Positions 25,852 to 33,848 of a stretch of 64,000 bases of DNA are shown here, piece by piece. Positions within the stretch are counted from its first letter, which is position 1; each line of letters starts with the position of its first letter. A program made the position numbers and the translations under genes. The DNA is taken from NCBI RefSeq assembly GCF_004349085.1, contig NZ_SMFM01000008.1, forward strand, positions 1 to 64,000, in the 5' to 3' direction. Below the pieces are notes generated by a model. It was given only the letters and a program-made list of their open reading frames with translations, ran no database searches and was not told where the DNA came from. This DNA comes from Flavobacterium caseinilyticum. GTDB taxonomy: Bacteria > Bacteroidota > Bacteroidia > Flavobacteriales > Flavobacteriaceae.

Positions 25852-27516
25852 ATGTCAAATTCAGGAAAAAAAATCCACAAACCAATTGAAACGTTTATAA
25901 CCCGAAAATTTAAAATAGAATCTCAGCTAAATGAAAAATATAGTTTTGATAATTTTATTGTTGGCGATTCCAATCAAAGTGCGTTATTGTCAGGAATCTT
26001 TGTCACAACTAATTTGGTAGAAAAATTATTCAATCCTTTATTTATTTTTGGAGGAATGGGTTCTGGAAAAACGCATTTGGTCCATGCGATGGGTAATGTA
26101 ATAAAAGAGCGGTATCCTGAGAAAAGTGTCTTATATACTTCTTCTGAAATCTTTGCACAACAATACATCGATTCAGTAAATAACAATAATCGGGATAAAT
26201 TTGTCAATTGGCTCCAATCGATAGATATTTTAATATTGGAAGACATTCAATGCCTATCCGGCCAAACTACAGGACAGGAAGTTATCTTAGAAGTATTTAA
26301 TAATTTTTGTCAAAAGGGCAAGCAAATCATAATAACAGCTGACCGGCCACTAATCGACATGCTAGATATTAATCCCCAACTATTGTCTCGTTTTACAGGA
26401 GGACTAACAGTAGAACTGCAACAACTTGATTATGTAACCCGAATGGCAGTCCTGAAAAATTTATTGCTTTCCACGAATGTAGAAATACCCGAAGAAATCA
26501 TAGACTATATCGCCCGAAATATAAAGTCAAATTTGAAAGACCTTAAAGGTTGTTTACATTATCTGCTTACAGAAGTAAAACTTAATAAAAAAGAAATAAC
26601 GCTAGAGTTTACAAAAAATGTTATCAGGAAAATTAACTCCATAGCCGGTTCAGACTTTGCAATGGAAGTACCCCAGGATTGTACAAATAAGATTAAAGTA
26701 ATTGGTATGGGGACTGCGGGTTGTAATAGTGTAAACTACATGATTCAGCAAGAGATTAAAGGAGCTGATTTTATGGTTTGCAGTAATGATGCTAAAGTAA
26801 TCGAAAATAAGAGGATTAAAGACAAAACTCAGCTGGGCAACGGCACCAAAATGGTTGTGATAATTGCTGAAATGGGAGGAGCGACAGAAACGGAAACTGC
26901 ATCAATAATCGCACATCTGGCAAAAGAAAGAGATAATATCACAATAGGTATTGTTTCAATTCCACTCCTTTCTGAAGGAAAATTAAATTATGAAAAAGCA
27001 CATTCAGAGATTAAAAAAATGCGAAAACAATTTGACTCGCTAATAGTTATTGATAATAACAAATCAAATCACCTCAATGAAAATCTTAACTTTGAATCGG
27101 CATTTCAGCGTATCAATGGCACTATTACAAACATTGTAAAAGATATGGTTGCAATGGTATCACACCCAAGATTTGAATTAAAAAATATCACAACAGTATT
27201 AGGTAATAGTGGCTGCGCTTTAGTTGGGTCATCTGTAGCTTCCGGTGAAAACAGGGCTAAAAATGCAATTGAGTCGGCATTATTTTCTCCGCTGTTGAAA
27301 GAGGACAAAATCGCCAACGCCAAGTACGTTTTGTTACTGGTCACAAGTGGTACAATTGCAACAACAATTGATGAAGTTGGCGAAATCAATGATTACATAC
27401 AATCAGAAGCTGGTTACGAGGCCAATATAATTATGTCTGTTAGTGAAAATATAAATCTTGGCGAATCAATTGCAATTACAATAATTGCAACAGGGTTTAA
27501 TACTTCAATAGAATAA
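25852..27516 (+). CDS. Fusion of a DnaA-type AAA+ ATPase and a degenerate FtsZ-like domain
   Basis: 554 residues. Residues 30-265 are DnaA domain III: NPLFIFGGMGSGKTHLVHAM (Walker A 67-75), ILILEDIQCL (Walker B; Glu130-Asp131 where DnaA has Asp-Asp), sensor I IIITADRP (159-166), an SRF arginine finger (Arg180) and a sensor-II-like NLKDLKGCL with Lys for the usual Arg. DnaA domain IV, which binds oriC, is absent. Residues 279-554 follow FtsZ: IKVIGMGTAGCNSVNYM (T1), CSNDAKVIEN, VGSSVASGENRAK and TIDEVGEINDYIQ. The T3 loop is deleted between QLG and TKMVVI. The tubulin signature GGGTGTG is GGATETE (342-348), and the T7 acids are lost (FELKNI for NxDxxD). The ATPase looks active and the GTPase dead, suggesting a regulator of, or decoy for, FtsZ or DnaA. 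Flanked by terminators and its own promoter, it forms a stand-alone module. Confidence 0.85.
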   Translation: MSNSGKKIHKPIETFITRKFKIESQLNEKYSFDNFIVGDSNQSALLSGIFVTTNLVEKLFNPLFIFGGMGSGKTHLVHAMGNVIKERYPEKSVLYTSSEIFAQQYIDSVNNNNRDKFVNWLQSIDILILEDIQCLSGQTTGQEVILEVFNNFCQKGKQIIITADRPLIDMLDINPQLLSRFTGGLTVELQQLDYVTRMAVLKNLLLSTNVEIPEEIIDYIARNIKSNLKDLKGCLHYLLTEVKLNKKEITLEFTKNVIRKINSIAGSDFAMEVPQDCTNKIKVIGMGTAGCNSVNYMIQQEIKGADFMVCSNDAKVIENKRIKDKTQLGNGTKMVVIIAEMGGATETETASIIAHLAKERDNITIGIVSIPLLSEGKLNYEKAHSEIKKMRKQFDSLIVIDNNKSNHLNENLNFESAFQRINGTITNIVKDMVAMVSHPRFELKNITTVLGNSGCALVGSSVASGENRAKNAIESALFSPLLKEDKIANAKYVLLLVTSGTIATTIDEVGEINDYIQSEAGYEANIIMSVSENINLGESIAITIIATGFNTSIE

Positions 27517-27560
27517 AATCGGAAAATAAATCCATAGGAAAGCAACTTTAAGATATCCGA

Positions 27561-27590
27561 AACGACACTCCAAAAAAGTGTCGTTTTTTT
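27561..27590 (+). terminator. Terminator after the DnaA-FtsZ fusion gene
   Basis: AACGACAC-(TCCAAAAAA)-GTGTCGTT is followed by a T-run. It is nearly identical to the hairpin at 25713, so the terminator-promoter unit is duplicated. Confidence 0.85.
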
Positions 27591-27617
27591 ATATAAAACA
27601 ATTTCACACCGACATTG

Positions 27618-27643
27618 TTTGACATAGCGCGGATTTACTTTTG
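27618..27643 (+). promoter_or_regulatory. Shared island promoter, copy D
   Basis: CCGACATTG-TTTG-ACA is followed after exactly 14 nt by a full TACTTTTG (27636-27643). Only 13 bp separate it from the ATG at 27657, so the message would be almost leaderless. Confidence 0.6.
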
Positions 27644-27656
27644 ATAAAATTAAAGT

Positions 27657-28388
27657 ATGAAAATAGAAATCGGCATCCTACACGACCTAACTTATCTAGT
27701 GTCTTCACATAGTATAAAATCTATTGGGAATAAAAATGCGTTACGCCTATTAAAAGGTATTTATACCAACAAAGAGAGATTTATAGAACGTTATTTATCA
27801 GTTTATGAAAATATAGAATTACTGAAACCAATCTATAATTACTTTCTTGAAAATTACGAGAAAACAGTTCCGTTTACATATAAAGAAGCTTTCGAAATAA
27901 AAGACGAAAACTTCAGAAGGATAGTTTTTAATACTATTGACATCAACGACTTGATTGAAAACTTAGGAGCTACCAGAGTCAAAGTTGATGGCAAGGAAGT
28001 AAGCCGAAAGTGTTTCGATAAACTAGGGAATACTTTGCCAAACAAAAGCTATCATGCTGTTTATGAAACGTATCAAATTGACTGCACAAAACTAGTTAAT
28101 AAATCTGAATTTAGAGAGGTGAAAAGTTTTGCTTACACTGTAAAATGCTGGTGTACATCGACTAATAAAGCGCATTGGATCTGGATTGATGAAGCTTATA
28201 AAGACGAACCTTTGGAAGCTATTGCCAGCACTTTCCGTTTCCATAAAAATGTGATTCCACATATAAAAGAATTAAAAAGACAAGGAGACATTATGCTAGT
28301 TGAATTAAAAAAAGAAATTGAACCACAAGGCAGAATCATCCCGCTAACAGCAGAACAGTATTTTAGTTTTTTAACCATTGAAACATAA
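27657..28388 (+). CDS. Hypothetical protein, 243 aa
   Basis: A soluble protein with balanced charge. The second half has a W/C-rich stretch (VKCWCTSTNKAHWIWIDE) and a helical C-terminus; no known family is recognised. It opens a three-gene unit (gaps of 18 and 5 bp) with the 77-aa protein and the LRR protein. The unit is preceded by its own terminator and promoter, which indicates a separately acquired module. Confidence 0.65.
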   Translation: MKIEIGILHDLTYLVSSHSIKSIGNKNALRLLKGIYTNKERFIERYLSVYENIELLKPIYNYFLENYEKTVPFTYKEAFEIKDENFRRIVFNTIDINDLIENLGATRVKVDGKEVSRKCFDKLGNTLPNKSYHAVYETYQIDCTKLVNKSEFREVKSFAYTVKCWCTSTNKAHWIWIDEAYKDEPLEAIASTFRFHKNVIPHIKELKRQGDIMLVELKKEIEPQGRIIPLTAEQYFSFLTIET

Positions 28389-28406
28389 TCTTAAATCGTA
28401 AAAACC

Positions 28407-28640
28407 ATGCAAAAAGAAGCACTAATTTTAGAACCATCAACAAATACCCACGTGTTGGAAGCCGACAAGATTGAAATGAAAAAACTCGGAAACGGTATCA
28501 TTAAGTTAAAAATTACAGGAAACGGAATTGTCACCCATGGCGAACACGGCACCATTAAAACGGAAGCCGAAAATGTAATTAAATACATTCAACAAGAAAT
28601 AAACCCGATTTCAGGAATCATGCAAAATGCTTTTGATTAA
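28407..28640 (+). CDS. Small hypothetical protein, 77 aa
   Basis: It is predicted beta-rich: LEADKIEMKKLGNGIIKLKI followed by ITGNGIVTHGEHGTIKTEAE. The pattern is compatible with a small beta-helix or adaptor. It sits 18 bp after the 243-aa gene and 5 bp before the LRR gene, so co-expression is likely. No family is recognised. Confidence 0.55.
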   Translation: MQKEALILEPSTNTHVLEADKIEMKKLGNGIIKLKITGNGIVTHGEHGTIKTEAENVIKYIQQEINPISGIMQNAFD

Positions 28641-28645
28641 AAGTT

Positions 28646-29740
28646 ATGGAATCAGGATATTACATTTCGAACAACAGAAGATATATATTAGATCCAAATT
28701 TAGAAAATTTAAATTTAGTTATAGACCAGTCAAATAATCTAACTATCATAAAATGCAATGGAAATCTTAAGAAATTATGTTTGGAAAATAGAGATTTAGA
28801 ACCTTTTCGGAAAATTGAAATTGAACTTAATGAAAACCTGGAGTACTTAAAACTTGAGAGAATATCTATAAAATCATTGATTCTCAGCGACAAAATGGAA
28901 GAATTAGATTGTTCTTTTAACCAAATTTCGAATTTAAAACTGAATAAAAACTTAAAAAAACTCAACTGTCATTATAGTCAAGTAAGAAAATTAGAATTAA
29001 ACGAAAATTTAATTGAATTAGATTGTTCTCATAATGAAATTTCAAATTTAAAACTCAATAAAAATCTAAGAATACTTAATTGTAGTATTAACAACTTAAT
29101 TAATTTAGAATTAAATGAAAATTTAAAAAAATTGAAAGCAACTCGTAATAACCTAAAAACAATCATCTTAAATGAAAAACTGGAAGAACTGGATATATCG
29201 TGTAATAATCTAATCGAAATAGAAGTAAATGAAAATTTAAAAAAACTAGATGTGTCAGGGAATAAATTAAAAAAAATAATCTTAAATGAAGAACTGGAAG
29301 AATTAGATATCAGTAATAATAATCTAATCGAAATCGAATTAAATGAAAATTTAAAAATACTGAATGCATCGTCCAATAAATTAGAAAAAATAATCTTAAA
29401 TGAAAAGTTGGAAAAATCAAAGGTTAGCTGTAATAATTTAACCGAAATTGTTTTAAATAAAAACTTAATCCAACTGAATACTTCTGATAATAAATTAGAG
29501 CAAATAATCTTAAATGAAAAACTGGAAGAATTACATGTTTCATTTAATAATCTAACAGTAATTGAATTGAATGAAAATTTAAAAGATCTGTACGCATTAG
29601 ATAATAAACTAGAAAAAATAATTTTAAATAAAAAACTGGAAAATTTGTATATTTCAAATAGTGAAAATAAAAACATTAAGTTTGATAATTCAGTCAACAA
29701 TTCGAAAGTACATATAGATTATATTGCTATACCTAGTTAA
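28646..29740 (+). CDS. Leucine-rich repeat protein with 19-residue units
   Basis: 364 residues with no signal peptide. From about residue 58 there are 15 consecutive 19-residue units of the form L-N-E-x-L-x-x-L-x-x-S-x-N-x-L-x-x-I-x. Most LRRs repeat every 20-29 residues, so this is a compact type. The later units alternate between an ...KII and an ...EIE ending, giving a 38-residue super-period that is also visible as a near 114-bp DNA period. This marks recent internal duplication. Cytosolic location suggests a protein-binding surface for an operon partner. The reverse-strand ORFs here only mirror the repeat. Confidence 0.85.
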   Translation: MESGYYISNNRRYILDPNLENLNLVIDQSNNLTIIKCNGNLKKLCLENRDLEPFRKIEIELNENLEYLKLERISIKSLILSDKMEELDCSFNQISNLKLNKNLKKLNCHYSQVRKLELNENLIELDCSHNEISNLKLNKNLRILNCSINNLINLELNENLKKLKATRNNLKTIILNEKLEELDISCNNLIEIEVNENLKKLDVSGNKLKKIILNEELEELDISNNNLIEIELNENLKILNASSNKLEKIILNEKLEKSKVSCNNLTEIVLNKNLIQLNTSDNKLEQIILNEKLEELHVSFNNLTVIELNENLKDLYALDNKLEKIILNKKLENLYISNSENKNIKFDNSVNNSKVHIDYIAIPS

Positions 29741-29906
29741 ATAATCAAATTGCATGGCTATGGCACTCTAACCATTTAATGGAAAGTTGCACTAATACCC
29801 CAACAAAAGTTCTGTAAAACAATATTGTTTCTTGTCTAATAAATTCTAAACTACAGCAAAAAAAAGTGTCATTTTTTTATAAACAAAAAATTTAACTGCG
29901 CCATCA

Positions 29907-29932
29907 TTTGTCTTAACTACTCAGTAAATTCG
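29907..29932 (+). promoter_or_regulatory. Shared island promoter, copy E
   Basis: GCCATCA-TTTG-TC is followed after exactly 14 nt by TAAATTCG, 53 bp before the ATG at 29986. A GTGTCATTTTTTTAT tract upstream is the right half of the terminator seen at 25713 and 27561. Confidence 0.45.
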
Positions 29933-29985
29933 CTGAGTGGGAAAATTATAAACCAATTCGAGAAGGCAGACTAAAAAAAACTATT

Positions 29986-30195
29986 ATGTCACAAATGATT
30001 AACATACGAGAAAAATTAATTAGAATTAATCCTAGCAACAGTCACAAAATTGAATACTCAAAAACTTCTGTAAAATCTTGGCATACCGACTATTCCGGGA
30101 GTTCTTATGGTAATTTTTCTGACTTAACAGACAACAGCAAGGAAGTTTTAGCCAACACTTCCAAGGGGCTTTTTTATTCGGCCACCAATGGATGA
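29986..30195 (+). CDS. Hypothetical protein, 69 aa, possibly frameshifted N-terminal part
   Basis: A soluble Ser/Asn-rich protein ending ...GLFYSATNG. Its last bases overlap the ATG of the next frame (30188) by 8 nt. The two ORFs could be one gene split by a one-base shift at the overlap, or two coupled genes. No family is recognised. Confidence 0.45.
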   Translation: MSQMINIREKLIRINPSNSHKIEYSKTSVKSWHTDYSGSSYGNFSDLTDNSKEVLANTSKGLFYSATNG

Positions 30196-30490
30196 AGTTG
30201 GCACAAAAGAAGTTAATTTATTTGATAGTTTATTTTGCTTTCTGGGGAATTTTGATAAAGAAACCAGGCAATTGGATCATGTCTACAATATTAACCAACC
30301 TCCAGAAGGTGAAAAACTTTCCTTCACCGAAACAGAGCTTCGTGGAATTAAACCAGATGGAATTAAATTATATAACATCTGCCTTTTTAAACTTCAAGAT
30401 AACAGATTAAATCAAGTGAATAATTTCAATGCAAACTCTCAAAATCAATCTTCATGGGGAAAGCTGGATGCTCAAAAAGTTCGAATGTAA
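30188..30490 (+). CDS. Hypothetical protein, 100 aa, overlapping both neighbours
   Basis: The frame MDEVGTKEVNLFDSLFCFLG... is chosen over the shorter alternative at 30192 because its composition (acidic, with FTETELRGIKPDGIKLYNI) looks coding. It runs 62 nt into the 30429 gene in another frame, which is unusual. Its true end was possibly displaced when the 30429 paralogue was inserted or duplicated. Confidence 0.4.
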   Translation: MDEVGTKEVNLFDSLFCFLGNFDKETRQLDHVYNINQPPEGEKLSFTETELRGIKPDGIKLYNICLFKLQDNRLNQVNNFNANSQNQSSWGKLDAQKVRM

Positions 30491-30992
30491 TGATGAGAGT
30501 TTAAAGGAATGTTCAAAAGTAGCGGATAAAATGAAAGTTCCATTATTTAAAGCATTAGTAGATCCATTTTTCTATTATTACTTAAAAATTCCTTATATCC
30601 CTTCGGTAGAACACTTACCGGGTATAAAGTGGACTGGTCTATTGAACACTCCAAGAAACCAAATCGAAATACTGTTAGATGGGAAGAAACTAAAAAAACT
30701 ACACTTCAATGATTTAAACCAGGAACAACTACTTTTTCCGTTATACAACATACATAAAACTGAAATTACAGAACAGTATATTCCCGGAATTTATATAGAA
30801 CAAAAAGCTATTGGATTTATTGCGAGTTATGAAATAAAAATGGAAGAATTTACTATAGAAGAGTTGCAATTCAACTTATTGCAATTCAATAACAAGCAGC
30901 TTTTGCAAAAACCAAGCTATCAAAATAGAACAGTACTCTTTAGGAAAAAGGAAACATTACTGGTATACCAGAACAGTTTTGAAATCATGTAA
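30429..30992 (+). CDS. Hypothetical protein, paralogue of the 12629 gene
   Basis: 187 residues, full-length homologue of the protein at 12629 (shared LHGESW, KKFECND, DPFFYYYLKIP, EHLPG, QFNLLQFN, FRKKETLL). The family is unknown, soluble and without catalytic motifs. It is the last gene before the GC-richer non-coding block, so the two family members bracket the 17-kb island. Its start lies inside the preceding ORF. Confidence 0.7.
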   Translation: MQTLKINLHGESWMLKKFECNDESLKECSKVADKMKVPLFKALVDPFFYYYLKIPYIPSVEHLPGIKWTGLLNTPRNQIEILLDGKKLKKLHFNDLNQEQLLFPLYNIHKTEITEQYIPGIYIEQKAIGFIASYEIKMEEFTIEELQFNLLQFNNKQLLQKPSYQNRTVLFRKKETLLVYQNSFEIM

Positions 30993-31086
30993 TCGAAAAA
31001 AGAATATTCTAAATAAACATCACGTGCAATCAAGCGGTCTCTCTTCGGTCGTTCTCTTTGTTCCGTTCGGCAGCTCCAGTCGGTTC

Positions 31087-31107
31087 ACCCTGAACTAGTT
31101 TCAGGGT
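31087..31107. repeat. ACCCTGAA/TTCAGGGT hairpin, copy 1
   Basis: Perfect 8-bp dyad with CTAGT loop inside the longer direct repeat CAGTCGGTT.ACCCTGAAC. It recurs at 31752 and, with changed stem, at 33849. Confidence 0.7.
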
Positions 31108-31166
31108 CTTTTCAACGATTTTCTTTCGGGTTTCCCTCCATTCCGCAGACACTTCACAGCACAAAA

Positions 31167-31200
31167 AAATAAGGCAGCCAAAATAGGCAGCCTTATTTTT
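31167..31200 (+). terminator. Strong hairpin with T-run
   Basis: AAATAAGGCAGCC and GGCAGCCTTATTT form a 13-bp stem (one A-A mismatch) around a 6-nt loop, followed by more Ts. A-rich sequence precedes it, so it may act in both directions. Confidence 0.8.
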
Positions 31201-31751
31201 TCTGCTTTTCGTTCCTCATCTTCACACGATCACTTCCTGCGTTCGGCAGGGCTATTACATCCACAATACCGCTTCATTCCGTTACACTCCGCAAGCTGCG
31301 TTTCACTGCATTCCAGCAGTATCATGTCTGCCGCCCTTTATTTTTTCAGCGGTTGCTCCTTCGCACAGCCATCGGGGTTGGCTCCGCACCGTGAAAAACG
31401 GCACTTTGCCCTAAATCAAGGAACGCCATAGGCTGTCCTATATTTTTTCCCCGCCGTTTCACGCATGCAGTACTACACTCTACTTCGTCCCGCAAAAGGC
31501 GGGACTACGGTGCGTTCCCGTCCTGCAGCGGCTGTTCGATTGCCGCAACCCCGCCAACTGCGCTCCTCGAAAAACAATAATTTCCGCTATCGCTACAATC
31601 ATCATTTTCTGCGGTGCTTGGGGGTGTTTGATTGCCGTTTTCATAAAAACGTCCCCAGAAAAACCTCAACAAGACGATAGTGCAATTTCTTGAAAAGAAA
31701 AAGAAAAAAATCCAGCAAACATAGCATCCATTCCTCACTTTCAGTCGGTTT

Positions 31752-31772
31752 ACCCTGAACTTGTTTCAGGGT
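31752..31772. repeat. ACCCTGAA/TTCAGGGT hairpin, copy 2
   Basis: Same dyad with CTTGT loop, again preceded by CAGTCGGTTT and followed by CTTTTTC. The two copies bracket about 640 bp of the GC-richer block. Confidence 0.7.
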
Positions 31773-31899
31773 CTTTTTCAAAATTTATTACAGGGTCGCC
31801 CTCCATTTTCGTTCGTCATTTCTGCTGTTTTAACAGCTTTCTTTTTTTCTCTTTTTTCTTTTCAAAAAATTAATGTTTAATTTTTAATACCAATCCGTC

Positions 31900-32374
31900 A
31901 TGCCGAATTTCATTATTAAAACACACCAAAAAAATGCAGTTTACAGAGCTAACCAAATCTTTATTCTTAACAAAGGATTAAATAGTGGAAATGGAGCATA
32001 GTGAAATTCACCAATACCAAAAAAACAATAACAGCGCGTTGGTAAAGCCACAAAAAGAACCCTTTACAAATAGTTTTGTGATTCTATTTCAAGACGAGCA
32101 AGATGCTGAAACAGTTTACTGGTTGGCTTATAGTTTATGGAAAGCAAGATTCTGGCACCAATCCTTAGTTGGGTCCGTAATTCCATTTTTACGTATTGAC
32201 GATTTTAAAAAAGATTTTAACTCAAAAGTAAATGAAATGCTGCAGGAACACGAGTTGCATACAAAACAGGTCCAGGCATTGAGATTATTGGAACAAAAAG
32301 AGGATCAATTCCAGAAGAATATTATACTTATTAATGAAATGCGAAGAGCAATTCTCTATAAATACTGTAAGTAA
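31900..32374 (+). pseudogene. DUF6943-family protein, frameshifted
   Basis: ATG 31900 opens MPNFIIKTHQK... and reaches FILNKGLNSGNGA before TAG 31999-32001. F-I-L-x-K-G-L-N-S-G is the hallmark N-terminus of DUF6943 proteins. The remainder (FTNSFVILFQDEQDAE, LWKARFWHQSLVGSVIPFLR) continues in another frame from GTG/ATG 31985/31991 to 32374. A single shift between about 31985 and 32000 therefore splits the gene. Members sit in the non-core part of Bacteroidota integrative elements; their function is unknown. Confidence 0.75.
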
Positions 32375-32387
32375 TAAAAAATAAGAC

Positions 32388-32411
32388 TTGTAGTATAATT
32401 ATGTATATTTG
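32388..32411 (+). promoter_or_regulatory. Promoter of the nuclease gene
   Basis: TTG at 32388-32390 and TATATTTG at 32404-32411 (13-nt spacing) lie about 100 bp before the ATG at 32513. Confidence 0.45.
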
Positions 32412-32512
32412 AGTCCTTTTTATGAAAAAGGTATTATTATAAATAAAGTCATAATAATGGCTAAGTTAGCATTTGCACTGAAAGACTGATTAGGAATTTA
32501 AAAGAGAAATTT

Positions 32513-33607
32513 ATGAATAACGAAAAATGGAGCGAAATATGCTTTTTACTATCAGACAGTATAAAACCGGATGTTAGCGAGAATGCATTCGAAAAAAATA
32601 TTATTCAAGCTTTAAGAGTTTTAAATTGGAAACAATTTTTAAATGATTTTGACATTCGTCCATCATTTCAAGTTGGCGCTTCCAACAGGATCACACCAGA
32701 CTTTGTAATAAAATCAATTGACCAAAATAAATTGTTTGTTATTGAGATCAAACAACCAAATATCCCTATTAGTTCAAATTTCCAACAACAATTATTCTCA
32801 TACATGAGATATTTAAAATTAGAGTATGGGATTCTTATCGGGCAAAGCATCCAAATATTCTATGATGGTGATTTGGTTAAACAAGACGATCCTATTTTAC
32901 TTGAAACAATCAAATTTGAACACAATAATGAAAGAGGATTGGCTTTTGTTGAACTATTTGATAAAGAGAATTTTAACAAGGAAGTCTTGAAGGAATTTAC
33001 TTTAAAATCCTTAAAGAAAATAAACCTTAAACAAGATTTTAAAGAGCTTACAAAGAAAATAGTTTCCGTTGATTTCCTTGAAAGATTAAATGAATTAATT
33101 AAGCAAGATTTTATTAGTGATTACGACGGTGAGTTAATCGACTCTGTTCTTACAGAATTGAAAATAGAAATATCTGAGAAATACAAATCTGCAATCAATT
33201 CAAATATACAAAATCAGAAACATTCCCAACCAAAAATATTATATTCTCCTGGAACAGTAGATAATGTAAATAACAAAGATTATACAAAATATTTATTCAA
33301 CGGGCAAACGCTCGGCAAAAATCGACTGGTATTAGCAGTAATAAAGGATTATATTGAGAAAAATCCAGCAACATCTTTTAATCAACTAAAATCAATGTTC
33401 CCAGATCGTTTGCAAGGTCAAGAAACATTTACAACAGAAAATAGCGCTGCACTAAAAAGTGATAGAAGAAATTTTATTAAGCCAAACGAATTAATTCATT
33501 TGGCTGACGAAATAGTTGCAGTAAGCACTCAATGGGGGATTTTTAATATCAAAACTTTCATTAACCACTGCAGACAAATGAACATCGACATACAAACAAC
33601 CCAATGA
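32513..33607 (+). CDS. PD-(D/E)XK nuclease, HsdR N-terminal-like, with C-terminal helical domain
   Basis: 364 residues. Residues 20-150 match the HsdR-N/PD-(D/E)XK fold: E-N-A-F-E-K-N, then T-P-D-F with Asp63, and F-V-I-E-I-K-Q-P with Glu78 and Lys80, followed by QLFSYMRYLKLEYGILIG. No helicase or methylase partner is adjacent, so it is a stand-alone nuclease-like protein rather than type I restriction. The C-terminal 110 residues (YLFNGQTLGKNRLVLAVIKD; LKSMFPDRLQG; NIKTFINHCR) form a second domain found on several restriction-like Bacteroidota proteins. Its likely role is restriction or another conflict function. Confidence 0.8.
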   Translation: MNNEKWSEICFLLSDSIKPDVSENAFEKNIIQALRVLNWKQFLNDFDIRPSFQVGASNRITPDFVIKSIDQNKLFVIEIKQPNIPISSNFQQQLFSYMRYLKLEYGILIGQSIQIFYDGDLVKQDDPILLETIKFEHNNERGLAFVELFDKENFNKEVLKEFTLKSLKKINLKQDFKELTKKIVSVDFLERLNELIKQDFISDYDGELIDSVLTELKIEISEKYKSAINSNIQNQKHSQPKILYSPGTVDNVNNKDYTKYLFNGQTLGKNRLVLAVIKDYIEKNPATSFNQLKSMFPDRLQGQETFTTENSAALKSDRRNFIKPNELIHLADEIVAVSTQWGIFNIKTFINHCRQMNIDIQTTQ

Positions 33608-33751
33608 TGTAAGATGAAAATGTAGTATACAACAAGCATTTTGATATCGTGCCGTTGTAGTAAATTTGCTATTTACATAAATATTAGGTGAACAGAATAT
33701 TCTCTATTCAGAAGAGCTCCACAATTCAGAAGTGTATAGGAATTAACAAAG

Positions 33752-33777
33752 AAAACCTGATCTTGCGACCAGGCTTT
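33752..33777 (-). terminator. Terminator of the reverse-strand four-gene cassette
   Basis: On the minus strand AAGCCTGGTC-GCAA-GATCAGGTTT is followed by T-rich sequence. It lies 110 bp after the last cassette gene. A matching hairpin follows the cassette relic at 38811. Confidence 0.65.
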
Positions 33778-33848
33778 CTCAATTCATCCGGAAAAGGTTA
33801 CCAATCATAACCGGATTATTTTTCGCTTAACTTTTACATTGAACTTTT

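Larger units (their letters stand above)
30993..31899. other. GC-richer non-coding block
   Basis: About 900 bp visibly richer in G+C than all neighbours, with no credible gene on either strand; the two overlapping ORFs at 31465-31738 are low-complexity and lack starts with ribosome sites. It holds many short inverted repeats (GGCAGGG, CGTGAAAAACGG, GCAGCGG) and two copies of the hairpin ACCCTGAA-N5-TTCAGGGT. It precedes a DUF6943 gene, a marker of Bacteroidota integrative elements. It may be an element control, oriT-like or structured-RNA region; nothing seen settles this. Confidence 0.5.

Noticed and set aside
27105..27389. Minus-strand ORFs within the DnaA-FtsZ gene
   Set aside because: Shadow frames of a conserved FtsZ-like region on the other strand; no family match recognised.
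28660..29700. Long minus-strand ORFs opposite the LRR gene
   Set aside because: Serine/phenylalanine-rich mirror translations produced by the repetitive LRR codons; no start context.
31465..31738. Two overlapping ORFs on opposite strands in the GC-richer block
   Set aside because: Low-complexity, arginine- or phenylalanine-rich translations without ribosome sites or family resemblance. Absence of stop codons follows from the local base composition.
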